Shown here piece after piece: positions 10,616 to 20,839 of a stretch of DNA of 56,329 nt. Made by a program: the position numbers and the translations under genes. The notes beneath the pieces were generated by a model, which was not told the origin of the DNA, ran no database searches, and saw only the letters and a list, made by a program, of their open reading frames with translations. The stretch's first letter is position 1; each line of letters begins with the position of its first letter. The stretch comes from Phoronis australis (lineage: Eukaryota > Phoronida > Phoronidae): positions 336,194 to 392,522 of the forward strand of contig NMRA01000316.1 of the NCBI GenBank assembly GCA_002633005.1, read 5' to 3'.

Positions 10616-12225
10616 ACCTTTCAGTTCTGCTCGAGGTCAGAGGTCACTTTGAAAGTAAGTAAATAACAAGACAATACCAATTGTGTAGTGGTAAATAGCC
10701 TGAATCCAAACATGGACACATGACTGTGTATATGAGTAGCCCAGTGTTTCCTTTGTGTGCTACTGAGAGGTTAAAACCCCTAAACACCTGATAAATTCTT
10801 GCCCAGCTTTTTATAGGCTAAGGAGCAACCTACTGGATGGCACTGTTACATGCCTACTACAACATTTAGTGCGTGGCAACAAATGGAAACATCTGTCGGT
10901 TTTGTTAAAGTAGACTTACAGAATTGAAAACTTCCTTCAAGAAGAACCTGTTGATCGTTAATATGGCTCTCGCGAGTTTTAGCTTTGAGGTTTTGTGCAA
11001 TGGGCCCAACTATGTGGCCTACACATGGGTGATGTACTGCAAAAGACATCACACCACGTGTACTCTTTTTTTATTCAATACTTTTTCGACAAAAATTGTG
11101 GGTTTAGTGACTGTTCACTTCAAGAGTAACGGTTATAGTCAACAGTGCTGAGGGTTCAATAATAAGTTATAGTCAACAGTGTTGAGGGTACATGTATGCT
11201 TTGAATTATTTTAAATTCTAATCTGTACTAAAGTGCAATCATGTTTGTATTGTAGGAAGTGTGTGTACATCGTATGCGATGAGCTCCACAAGGGGTACAG
11301 TGTGGACTCATTTATCACAGATGCAGTAATTGTATTGATTTGATTTTAATTACTGTGTTTTTAAACTTGTGATTTGTTTCATGATTATGGCTTTTGAATG
11401 AAACGTTAATGCCTACAGTTATAGAGGTTGAATAACTTAATCACAAGAACGGTACCGCAGTTCCTTATGTTGTTGGTGGTTGCACAAGGCAGTGTTGCGT
11501 CTAATTTGTTTGGCAATGTGCCTTTGATTATTGTCCCCTGAATTAAATAAATTCCCACAGTCTGTAGGTGTTGACTCCGAGACTCCCCCGATACCTACAT
11601 GTATTAGAACTGCGGCACAATCGTGTAAATTGACTATTGTGGGACGCGAATTCTCCTCCTAAGCCTGCTGCCTCAGGTGTATTTTGATCATTTTCTTGTC
11701 TGTGTTCACTAAACGCTACAGTATGTGTCGCATTTTGTGTTTTCCTTGAAAATTGCTTATATATCATACCATGTGCAATCAAGTCTGTTGATCTCTTTTG
11801 TTCATATTGTCTTACCGTGCCATTTATTAGTTAGTTCGTGCATTTCGTTTTGCTTACCTGTGTATTGAATCTAAGTGCTTTTAGTGGTATTAATTAATTG
11901 TGTTGGTTGTGCTTGAACAGGGTTGATATAGTTGATGGTGTCGCGCACAAGTCTATTCCAGCCTAGTCTTAATATTATTTCAATTACAAATTATCCGCTT
12001 TATGATAAATGTTGTTGTTTCGTGCATTATGTTGATTTAGTACCTGTGACAGTTTTTTGTAGGAAATTATGTGGACGAACTGTGAATGTCAAAATTAAAC
12101 ACTGATAATAAAGCCTAACTTTGGATTTGTTTATTCTGATTGTACCCCTAGTGTGGTGGTAGGTGTTGTTTCAAGGAATTGTCATTTATGGTCACCAATA
12201 ATTGGTGAAAAAATCGTAGATAAAT

Positions 12226-12546
12226 TCACTGAACTTTAGGAATTGGAAAACGAAAGCACACCACAGAACCCTTTTGGAATTTTGTTGATCCGTAATTGGC
12301 AAGTGACACATTCTTGTATTTCCGTTTATCTTTAGGGATATGAATGCAGTCGTCATTATTGACTCCTGCCATAAACTCTGTGACTGTTTCCCATACCTTG
12401 ATGAGCTGAGCTATGTGTAGGTTGCGGGTAAATGTGGTGACAAAGATACGCGTTGGTATGACTGGTCGTGAGCTCCATTCACCCTGGGAGACATGGAAGG
12501 GTTCTAGTCGGGACGGAGTAATATATCTTATGGGACGTGTGTCCAC
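12226..12546 (-). CDS. Hypothetical open frame, minus strand
   Basis: An uninterrupted frame of about 106 codons, not repeat-derived as far as I can see, lying downstream (in its own direction) of the GC-rich patch at 12600-12900. The translation has a mixed, protein-like composition (for example RIFVTTFTRNLHIAQLIKVW) but matches no family I know. It also contains a possible donor (CAAG before GTATGG), so it may be an exon rather than a complete gene. Chance is a real alternative at this length. Confidence 0.25.
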   Translation of the reverse strand: MDTRPIRYITPSRLEPFHVSQGEWSSRPVIPTRIFVTTFTRNLHIAQLIKVWETVTEFMAGVNNDDCIHIPKDKRKYKNVSLANYGSTKFQKGSVVCFRFPIPKVQ

Positions 12547-12819
12547 TGGTTGGCTTCTAGCGCGATCCGTATGCCAATCTGAGTGTTTTCACGAAAGACC
12601 TCGCCCTGGTCGGCTGGCCACTGGTACCCGCAACTGTCGGACTATAAGTACGTACATGTACGTGCTGACTGGTAAAGCCGTTCGCGGAATTTGCATTTGA
12701 GTCATATTTTTCCATTCCGGCCAAAGTTGTCCGTTTCTGCCCGTACCAGAACTGTTTCGAACGTACTCAAAAATAGCACTACCCGTAGCCTGCCTAAATA
12801 GAGTGACAGGATCCCTGGG

Positions 12820-12890
12820 TCTAATTTTAGCCTGGGCGGGGCCGGGCCGCGCACCGCGTCCTGTGCGCGTAAACAAAGTCAATTGCATCA
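12820..12890. promoter_or_regulatory. CpG-rich patch, possible promoter
   Basis: A strong local GC and CpG maximum in an otherwise AT-rich region, including a GC-box (GGGCGGGGC). If it is a promoter, the upstream 5' UTR exon of the RNF145-like gene (plus) or a minus-strand transcript could start here. No TATA box or initiator is convincing. Confidence 0.3.
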
Positions 12891-13942
12891 TGCGCGTTAT
12901 GATTGTCATTGCTAGCAAACTCCGGCTAACCAGCGCACTTAAACTGTTAGAATTTCTCCTGATTTTGCATTGAATGACACCAATTAGATTCATAATTGTA
13001 TAAAATTTCTACGCGCAGAGCATTCTGCTGAGCAAAACAACAATTTTGCGATGTGGGAGTCTACGAAGTGTATTGCAGATTCCAGCTGGGAATTGATATA
13101 TTTGATCAAAGTTGCAGACGAAATCACGCATATTTAAATGCGAGAGCTCTCAAAATTGGAATCTGAAAAAGGCAGACACAGAACTTATAGACTAGCTACA
13201 GGTCCTAAACATTTGCCCACTGGATAGATTTTATGCCCTGGCTCGGATGTGATCCGATATTAACTAGCTGACCCTCATAACTTATGTTGGACGTTCTCTC
13301 CTGTGAGGAAGTTGGATTTTGCCCTCATAATTTGGTGTTCAACTGGCGAACGACTCTGCAGTCGTAAAATCGGGCAATGGGTACACGCTAGTCTTCAACT
13401 CGCAATTTTCATAGGGTTGAACCGCTCCAAGCCTGAAGCGTTTTCTTGTGTAGCTTGTCATTTCGATATCCTTGCCGGAACAACGAGAAGAATCCATTAA
13501 TCACGGCAAAAGGTCATGACAAAAGAGTATTATGGCCTAATTCGAGTTTCGAGTAGCCAGGTAAATAACCTGGGTGGACGGCAGCTTGCCCGGGCCTTGT
13601 TTATCGATATATGCATGTTCAGTTGATTGTTTTTCGTGCGACCGGGTTCGTTCTCCATCGGTTGCATTCGTGAAGCCATTACGATAATGATTTCCGCGTG
13701 GGTCAGAGGACTGACCGTTTTTGTTCGAGTTCCAGTGCTGTAGTGGTAAAATCAGAGGTAAGTAGGTGCCCAAAGCCCACCGTGTCACCTTAAGCACGTA
13801 ACGTAACTTTCGGTGCGCAGGCGCTTACGTGATGACTAACGTTAAAGTGCCAAAAGGTGGTTGGCTGCGCCTACGACGGTGCGTCTACTGCATTACGACG
13901 TTTTAGTTTCCGTTGCTCCCGGCCAACTTGTTCGATCGAACA

Positions 13943-14030
13943 AGATATTGGCTACAGGGGTGATCTTCCAAACTTGTTGTTGAATCGATTCAACAACAAG
14001 TTGGGAAGATCACCCCTGTAGCCAATATCT
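13943..14030. repeat. Near-perfect palindrome, 44-bp arms without spacer
   Basis: Arms 13943-13986 and 13987-14030 are reverse complements with one mismatch (TTCCAAACTT versus TTCCCAACTT). The right arm continues, on the minus strand, into R2 repeat sequence. The palindrome therefore looks like the inverted, folded-back end of an R2 copy. Confidence 0.9.
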
Positions 14031-14200
14031 TACACGAATGTTTAACTCCATTATGGTTGGAGGGACCGGCTCTAGCTCTTTTGTTCGATAATTGCTCTAA
14101 TCTCCGACTCGGATCGTATCTAGCCTGACTGGGCTGTGCTGCTAAAAATGAAAGTTAAGTTATATCATATTTGAACGTACGGGCATTTCAGAATTCGTCC
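13987..14200 (-). repeat. R2 interspersed repeat, copy b (minus)
   Basis: Reverse complement matches 6195-6460 closely: AACTTAACTTTCATTTTTA, CAGCCCAGTCAGGCTAGATA, GGAGATTAGAGCAATTATCG, CCTCCAACCATAA and GTGTAAGATATTG. It abuts the palindrome centre at 13986/13987. Confidence 0.85.
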
Positions 14201-15100
14201 TTGTCATGATGGGCGGCGCAGCACTGAAAAAGGTGGGGTAAAGCCCCTCAGCCCTTACTGAGCTGTGGCACGCCGCCTGTACACCATGCACGTGCGGCGT
14301 CAGTAGCACTGAAAAAGAAGTTCCATTCTGCCAGGTTTCAGTAAAACCCTCCCTGAAGCCGGTGCCCCGATTACTAGACAGTTTTCTGCAAGATTGATAA
14401 TCACAATATTCGAACATCAGCCCACATACTAACGTCAATGCCCTCACACAGGTATTCTTTATAGTCGGTGCTATCTTTTTCCACACGTTCGACATCAAAA
14501 GTATAGTTGTACGATTTAGCACGGTCAGATAAAGGTTCGCTCAGATATGCAAATTGTGGGGTCTAAGGAACCATGAGTTGCCATTTTTTTCAAGGACTTG
14601 CCAGATATTAGTCTTAAAGAATTGTGTCTGTATAAGTTACCAATTTTGAAATTCTCAATACGAAAATCATGCAGTCGTCCATGAGTCGATGGCCGACACG
14701 AATTTTGTGTCTCAAGAACCACTTTGCGTTACTTTCTTAATTCTTTCCCTTCTGGGAGACAAGGACTGACAGAGCTGGGCAGTCAACAATTAAGGGAGCT
14801 AGATGTTATCAGTCGCAGGTTCAGAACCCGTCACGTCTGGAAAAGTTGCTGAGGGCGACAGAAAGCCGTACGTCATGGACCCCCTAAGACAGCACTGGCG
14901 AGTTCCTGAGTTTTGGGCTGGACTACTCACTCCCGTGCCGCCCGGGGGAGAAACTGTCATTCACTGAGCAGTTGGGGCGGGCGTTCTTTTATTCATTATG
15001 TAGCTGTAGGCCTAAGCAATAGCCACTGAGTTACTCAGGGGTAGTCCCGTTCACTGAGCCCAGTGAGACTTGAGCGGGTGTGAGCGTTTAAACATGTAGC
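14201..15100. other. Unassigned intergenic DNA
   Basis: Moderately GC-rich and CpG-containing, with no exon recognised. A tRNA-like B-box fragment (GGTTCAGAACCC) occurs near 14820 but lacks a matching A-box. Confidence 0.4.
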
Positions 15101-15114
15101 TTAACTGCCGCGCA

Positions 15115-15365
15115 GTCTTTTGTTTGGTATTACAACTTGCAGGCCAATTATCTGGCAGAGGCTATTACTCGGACCACCCGTGGACACAATGAGCCGGTCA
15201 ACTCAGTGTGTACCCCAGCTGAGGGCGTTGGGATCAGTCCGGCCGGACAGAGTTGTCTTTAACGAGTTCATTTGATTCAAAACATGATCAGCATTTGACG
15301 AGAAATTCAGAAATATTTTATAACTTAACTTTTACAGCAAAGCCCAGTCAGGCTCGATCAGTACG
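15115..15365 (+). repeat. R2 interspersed repeat, copy c
   Basis: Shares CAGTCTTTTGT, CAGGCCAATTATCT, ACATGATCAGCATTTGA and TTATAACTTAACTTTTA with the copy at 5958-6470. About 200 bp of internal sequence is missing or replaced. It is followed directly by a fragment of the R3 repeat. Confidence 0.75.
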
Positions 15366-15383
15366 CATGGGCGCACCCGGCCG

Positions 15384-15460
15384 GGGGAGGGGTTTGGCTC
15401 GAACGAGCCCTCCAATTTGGCGACTAAAAATGTCCGCCTCGGTCGTGAAACACTAAGTCC
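15384..15460 (+). repeat. R3 repeat fragment, copy a
   Basis: GAACGAGCCCTCCAATTTGG followed by GTCCGCCTC matches the 5' part of copies at 32050 and 51083. It is truncated after about 75 bp. A run of pyrimidines and CCCCCGCC follows at 15480-15510. Confidence 0.65.
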
Positions 15461-15975
15461 GCCGGAGTAAACGATGCACCCCGGCCCCTGCCCCCCCCGC
15501 CCCCGCCGCCCCCTATGCTTTTAGTAGCCGGGTAAGAGGCTAAGTTTGACTCATTACTAAGGCCTACCCATGTGGATTCCAGTGCACGTAATAGAGGCAA
15601 TAGAGGCAATTTCTATCAACCAATGACGGACGCGACCAATATGAATCAAAACGAAAATAGTAAAATCAATGTCGGAACAGACAAACGGTTTTCAGTTCAA
15701 AAAATTCCGGACCAGCCATTTCCGAGATGCTAACCAAATTTATTCATTTTTCCAGGATTATGAAATACACATGCATGTTAATGACTGAGCTCACTAATTA
15801 AATTAGACCTACTACTTCACCCAGGCTCAGGCTGACGGCGAGAACGTCGCACTTAAGGCCAGCAATTAAGCACTATGCGGCCCCAGCGCTGCAGTTATAG
15901 AAAATGTAAGATTTCGTGAGAGAATTTCTTCAGTACTACTTGGTGTTTTCCATTTGTTTTGCACACTTAATTATA
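15461..15975. other. Unassigned DNA
   Basis: A GC-rich start (C-rich run near 15488) passes into AT-rich sequence. A short direct repeat, AATAGAGGCAAT, sits at 15590-15610. No gene seen. Confidence 0.4.
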
Positions 15976-15976
15976 A

Positions 15977-15978
<2 letters not shown>

Positions 15979-16011
<33 letters not shown>

Positions 16012-16074
16012 TGTATGTATGTATGTATGTACATATGTACGTATGTACGTACGTACGTACGTACGTACGTATAT
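15979..16074. repeat. TATG microsatellite grading into TACG
   Basis: About 14 units of TATG are followed by interrupted TACATATGTACG, then a run of ACGT units ending at 16074. The second half is a dense series of CpG-containing ACGT tetramers. Confidence 0.95.
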
Positions 16075-16727
16075 AAATAATATCTTTGGTTTTAAGAGGA
16101 TCTCTCGGGTACGACACTTGGCTACATACTAATCGGCATGATTTTTCCCCCATCACAGTTCGAGACGGTTTCGCCACCTGGTGAGTGCACCCACACCGAT
16201 AGATGGCATTAGAAGCCAACGTCCTTGACCCATAGGCCTAGGGAAAATTTCCGGATGTGTCTCATCGTTTCTCATTAACAAAGCTGTGGGTTTGGAGGGT
16301 TTTCTATTACTACGAAAACTTTTAAAACTCCATTTTGGCAAAGCTTGGACTCCAGCTCTTGATGCCTTGTTTGAAAAGCATTGTTTACATAGAAACACAT
16401 GTTAAGTGATTTCTGGTGAGACGTTCGGGGGTGTAAAATAAATGAAGGCCAAAAAACGAAAGTCGAAGCCATACTCCATGACCATAGCCGGCTGTGCGAA
16501 CACTATTGAATATGTTTTCAAAGGTAAGACACTGTGAAAGATCCGATAGCAAGGCTGTTTATGTGAACTGGTGATACAAATTAACTGGCATACGTCACAG
16601 CCGCCTTTCCACTTTGGTACTTGCAACTTAACCAGCCACTCCATTCTCCGCAGCTTGTGAAACAGTGAATATTGTAGATGTGTTTCTGTTGAATCATATG
16701 GGCCTCATTTAGCCACTCTACAACAGA

Positions 16728-16795
16728 CAATTGCTGAAGGGTTAGCACGCTCACCGGCTTTGTCTTGATTGTTGGTTCGATTCCCGGTTCAGGTA
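16728..16795 (+). mobile_element. tRNA-derived SINE head (tentative)
   Basis: A perfect pol III B-box (GGTTCGATTCC) is preceded about 40 bases upstream by GGGTTAGCACGCTCACCGG, which resembles a D-arm/A-box region. No intact cloverleaf can be drawn, so this is more likely a SINE head or tRNA pseudogene than a functional tRNA. Confidence 0.4.
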
Positions 16796-18109
16796 ATCTC
16801 GGCTCTACAGTTTTGTCTAAGGCTGTCTGGCACCGAATTAACAGATTACTGCGGCATTGCTAGGGACACCAGTTCCATAAACTAAATAACTGGACTGTTT
16901 GTCAAAGATTGCCTGGTTCTATTATTAGAATAGTGCTCATTTCTGTTGTAGGTGATGTTTGGAAGTGTTGGAATGATGGGGAGTGTCAAGTAAACAGGCC
17001 TCTCTTAAAAATAATTGCTGTGAACCAGGTTTCTCTGAATTACAGCCACTGGTCACTGTTATCTATCGAAAACTGGTTCCCTGAAGCCATTTTGAACTGA
17101 GCCTTGACTTTTATTTGTAGAGTGAACTATTTTTTCCATGGGAGCTTATTTCGATCTTTACAAGTCTATCACCATTGTAAAAAGGGAGTAGCGCATCCGC
17201 TGTTACACATGCGCACCATTTGAACAAGTGCTCAAACCAAATTCTGTTTATTCCATCCTCAAACTATGGCACAGATTCAAATTAAATTCATTTACACAGT
17301 AAAGCAAACTGCGTAGTCTGATTTGGGGTGGCCCGTAGATGTTCTAGACAAGTGTAGAGCTCAGTGGGCAAACATGAGCCTTGCGCTGCTCAAAACTATT
17401 TAACCTGACCATTGACAATAGACAGAGACATATCACATCATTTGAACCTGAAGTGAAAAAGTGAACAGATACGTTTATCGGTAAATGTGTTTGTACAAAA
17501 TATTGTAGCAATGTGACTTACCTGCCAGTAAAATAGAATAGTGCGTGGGGTTGGTTGCAAACGATATGTACAATAGCCTAATCAAGGTTCAGGAAAAATT
17601 ATAAATGTGTGCAAAATATGCCTGTTGTTTGCTTAGATGAATCCACCGACTTATATCTTTCATTTCAGGAAAAAGAAATTTCAAGTCTGACGTGTTACGT
17701 CTAGAGTAGGGAAAAAAGAGCGTGTGAGCAGGTTGGTAATTATTGTTCACGGCAAGATAAACTTTAAAAATTTTGATAAAATCATCAAACAACTCATTTC
17801 TCCTTGTTACATCTCCAGTCCAGAAACATCAAATTTTAATACCGTGTTCAGGTATGGAATTTCAGCTGTCATGCCAGTAATTCGCAGCTGCTATTAACTG
17901 TGTTCTGATGTTTGAAAACCAACTTTCTTCAGGGGCGAATTTTGCTCTTCCAAAGCGTCGTCATCACATTCCTATACTTTGTTTGGGTTCAAATTAGTTG
18001 TACTGGAAATTCCCCGACAGCTACGAAAACTATACTACCTTGGAGAGTAAAACTACTTTGCCATGACAAGTAACGCAGTGTGCTTGTCTGTAGTAACAAA
18101 CTGCAGTAG

Positions 18110-18143
18110 AACACTTCATGCTATGTGTGTAGCATGAAGTGTT
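18110..18143. repeat. Perfect 14-bp hairpin
   Basis: AACACTTCATGCTA, a 6-base loop (TGTGTG), then TAGCATGAAGTGTT. It lies 130 bases upstream of the first coding exon of the RNF145-like gene. Confidence 0.9.
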
Positions 18144-18272
18144 AATTGTTAAATAAGTTTCCTGTAGGTAATTTCTTTATTTTGCTTTTACCTCCTTAGC
18201 ACTCTTCTCTTTTCGTTAATTAAGATTAAATTAATAATCTATTGCTCTTAATTCGGCATGTTTGCTTTTTAG

Positions 18273-18416
18273 TCATGGATTTCGATCAGAGCAATGCCAG
18301 GGCCATCCTGAATACCATTCTGAGAGTTCCAGCTTGGTTTATCCTCGAGGCAATGTTACGGGATGGTCACGTGCTATATGGCTATAGCTCCTTGTCTACT
18401 CTGGCTTGGTTTGGAG
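18273..18416 (+). CDS. RNF145: RNF145/RNF139-like E3 ligase, first coding exon
   Basis: The exon begins after the acceptor TTTGCTTTTTAG, so an untranslated exon exists upstream. The ATG is at 18275. It encodes 47 residues plus one base (phase 1) and ends at GGAG before GTAAAT. The product starts MDFDQSNARAILNTILRVPA. Vertebrate RNF145 and RNF139 both carry an N-terminal segment around 'VALRVP', followed by a hydrophobic helix, and the match at LRVPAWFILEAML fits this family's first helix. The phase-1 end joins the last exon at 27800 without a frameshift. The symbol is by family resemblance; the gene could be the common ancestor of RNF139 and RNF145. Confidence 0.8.
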
Positions 18417-18959
18417 GTAAATACATGTATGCGAATGCGGCACCATTTTACACAGATTTGCTCAAAGAAATTGCATGTAGTAAGAGATTTTAACTCTGTG
18501 TATTGATTGCAAAACAATGGTATCAATACCATTGTTAAATTTTGTGGTCTAGGTGAGATCTCAAAAACAAAGTTACGCTTTTCTAAAAGGTCATTTCATT
18601 TTCGTTCTATGCAACTTAATATTTATTATAAAGTTATTAGATGGTCAGGAGCATTTAAAAACAATTATTCTTGACAGTGTTTTGGAGAAGTATGTATAAA
18701 CATAGCGTCTGAAAGTTTCACATGAATCCAGGCAGCCATTTTTGCGATGTGATGTTCTGAAGTTCACCAAATTTTAACATTTTTCTGGGACTCTCCTTCA
18801 TAATCTTAAGTTAACTGTGGATGTTGTTTACCAGATTGTACGTTTGTGCAAATATCTTAAATTATGTTAGCTCTAACCCCTACAAAGTATATACTTGTCT
18901 TTATGTTTTGGACTTTGAACAGATATTTTGAAAACATTTTTCCTCCAATCATATTGGTC

Positions 18960-20310
18960 TTATGGTTATTTTTATTGAAATGTATAAATAAGGGCATAGG
19001 CCCAAAGTATAATATATACAAGACAGTACATTGTCAGGTGCAACACAAACTGGATAATAATTTTGTGACGCTTGAGAGCATGATGGACGAATTTTAGGAG
19101 TACTGTACAGGAGGATACCTGAAGCTCTCATGAGAGATTTAGATGCTGTGGGAGAATGACAAAAATGATGGCTGAATTACTTAACCCGAAGGTCTTGATA
19201 CCCACTGCAAACTGACACAATGTGGTATTCGTCCTCTACACATCCCGAATTACATAACTTACACAATCTATTTTAATTGGGAATACATATATTTGTGTGG
19301 TGACCTCTTTTCACTAGTAACGAATGATTTTAGCACTGCAATCGATTCAGAGACTGGATAAAAACATGTGGGATACTAACTATTTCTAAATAATTCTCTA
19401 GACAATATATGGTTATTAAATTCACATAATAAGGCAGTTTTATGATACATTCGATATCAGATTGGCAGCCTTACAAATAACAGTCACTGGGCACGCTGGG
19501 AAAAAACTCAAGAAATACGCTTGGTTCACCACACCCTGATAAATCCATACATCTGAAAATCATATACAGACAGATGTTTCCTTACATAACTTGCCCAATT
19601 GTAAGAAGATATTCCTATCAGGTCTGACTGAAAAAAAACACATGCTGTGTTTACCCCATGATTACTAAGCCTCTCTTGTATTTTGAACCCATATTTTATA
19701 CAGGATACAAAATATTTAGTAAACAATGGGAATCGACCACATTCTCCCATAATTTTCGAGTTTGAACAAGTCCCTACTCCTAAAATGCATTTACAGAACT
19801 TGATACGTACATGTTCCAATGTTTCATATGCTTAAACGCCCCGTATCTTGGCACCATAACATAAAGAGGGGTAAACCATTTTATCAAACAGGTGAAAGGC
19901 TATTGTCGGGGGCAGATCACGACATCTTCGCTTTAATTTACAAATTTCAGAGACGGCTTTATTTGCTTGACTAGATAAGGCTTTAATGGCTTTGGTCCAC
20001 GAAACTTTTGGGGTAATAAGTTGTCCAAGGTATTTGTTATGAGACACCACATCGACCAAAGTTCCATTGTAAAACCATTTCTTATATTGCCTAAGAGGAC
20101 TGCCATTTCTGAAAACGATCACCTTGATTTTCTTCAAGTTTACTTGCATGCCCTATGATTCGCAGTTCTGCCAAACATTTTAGCATATGGGCTGACAACA
20201 CAACCCTGGTGAGTGCCAACAGTACAACCAAAGAACTCTTTAAGACCATCTTGAGTTTTCACCCACATAAGCAATTTACCATACATAGAGCGGGGTATGT
20301 TGAAAATATT
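18960..20310 (-). mobile_element. Degenerate LINE (CR1/L2-like), internally deleted
   Basis: Minus-strand translation gives pieces of a non-LTR retrotransposon polymerase in order. At 20290-20190 there is a reverse-transcriptase segment with GTHQGCVVSP. At 20165-19830 there is the thumb-like segment (MQVNLKKIKVIVFRNGSPLR ... NKYLGQLITPK ... HLFDKMVYPSLCYGA). At 19820-19530 comes IEHVRIKFCKCILGVG-like sequence. At 19330-19180 a C-terminal Cys/His motif appears (CKLCN ... DEYH ... C). The part between VSP and the thumb, where the FADD catalytic motif belongs, is missing. TAG and TAA stops interrupt the frame (for example Trp to stop just before GMQVN, and a TAA near 19830). The 3' end is AATAAAAATAACC near 18970. 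Inserted antisense in the intron; certainly inactive. Confidence 0.85.
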
Positions 20311-20394
20311 AATAAATTATGAGAGAAAATTTATTCACCTTTCAAAAAATATATACTTTGTGTGAGTTAGAATTTAAGATATTTGCCCATAAGT

Positions 20395-20600
20395 GCAGCC
20401 TGGTAAACAAGGTTCACAGTAACTTTGGGATAAGATTCTTAGAGACCTGAGGTTCCATTCCCAGTTGGTGTTCCTGATTCTTGTTCGTTTATATGATTCA
20501 CTATTGATAATCCTCAGCATCTATATATATTTTACTATCTAATTTACACATACTGGTAAATTGCTGATGATATATAATTATCTAGTATTGCATGAAAAAA
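20395..20600 (+). mobile_element. SINE-like repeat, copy 1
   Basis: It shares AGAGACCTG-GGTTnnATTCCCA-TTGG-GTTCCT and the downstream CTCAGCATCTATATATATTTTA segment with the copy 255 bp downstream. GGTTCCATTCC resembles a pol III B-box. No recognisable tRNA identity. Confidence 0.55.
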
Positions 20601-20654
20601 GGCAAAATACCACTCATGGGATGGCATTTTAACAGTTGGCTGCAAACAATAATT

Positions 20655-20830
20655 ACGCAATACCGGGACCTTAGTAGCACTGTGGTAAGATCACTAAAGC
20701 GGCAATATAGAGACCTGTGGTTAAATTCCCAATTGGGGTTCCTACTATTTCTGTGTTAATATTTGTTTCACTGTCAGCCAACCTCGGTGTCTATATATGT
20801 TATTTTTTCATTATTTCACCCTAATGACAA
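20655..20830 (+). mobile_element. SINE-like repeat, copy 2
   Basis: Same orientation and layout as the copy at 20395: AGAGACCTGTGGTTAAATTC, then GGGGTTCCT, then CTCGGTGTCTATATATGTTA. A preceding CTTAGTAGCACTGTGGTAAG segment looks like a degenerate A-box/D-arm. Confidence 0.55.
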
Positions 20831-20839
20831 TCTCTGTAA

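Larger units (their letters stand above)
10616..13940. other. Gene-poor intergenic stretch with a GC-rich patch
   Basis: Mostly AT-rich. A tandem duplication of GTTATAGTCAACAGTG occurs near 11130-11190. AATAAA is at 12107. Around 12590-12900 the sequence becomes GC- and CpG-rich (GGGCGGGGCCGGGCCGCGC, and CCCCGCCC on the minus strand), which could be a promoter. A minus-strand open frame at 12226-12546 and another at 13537-13797 have no recognisable domain. I cannot assign a gene. Confidence 0.4.
16075..18272. other. Upstream region of RNF145-like gene
   Basis: AT-rich. It contains a SINE-like head at 16728-16795 and a hairpin at 18110-18143. An untranslated 5' exon is expected somewhere upstream, because the ATG exon is preceded by an acceptor, but I could not locate it. 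Confidence 0.4.

Noticed and set aside
12589-12993. 134-codon minus-strand frame across the GC-rich patch
   Set aside because: Open because GC-rich DNA lacks stops; includes the palindromic TACGTACATGTACGT; no domain.
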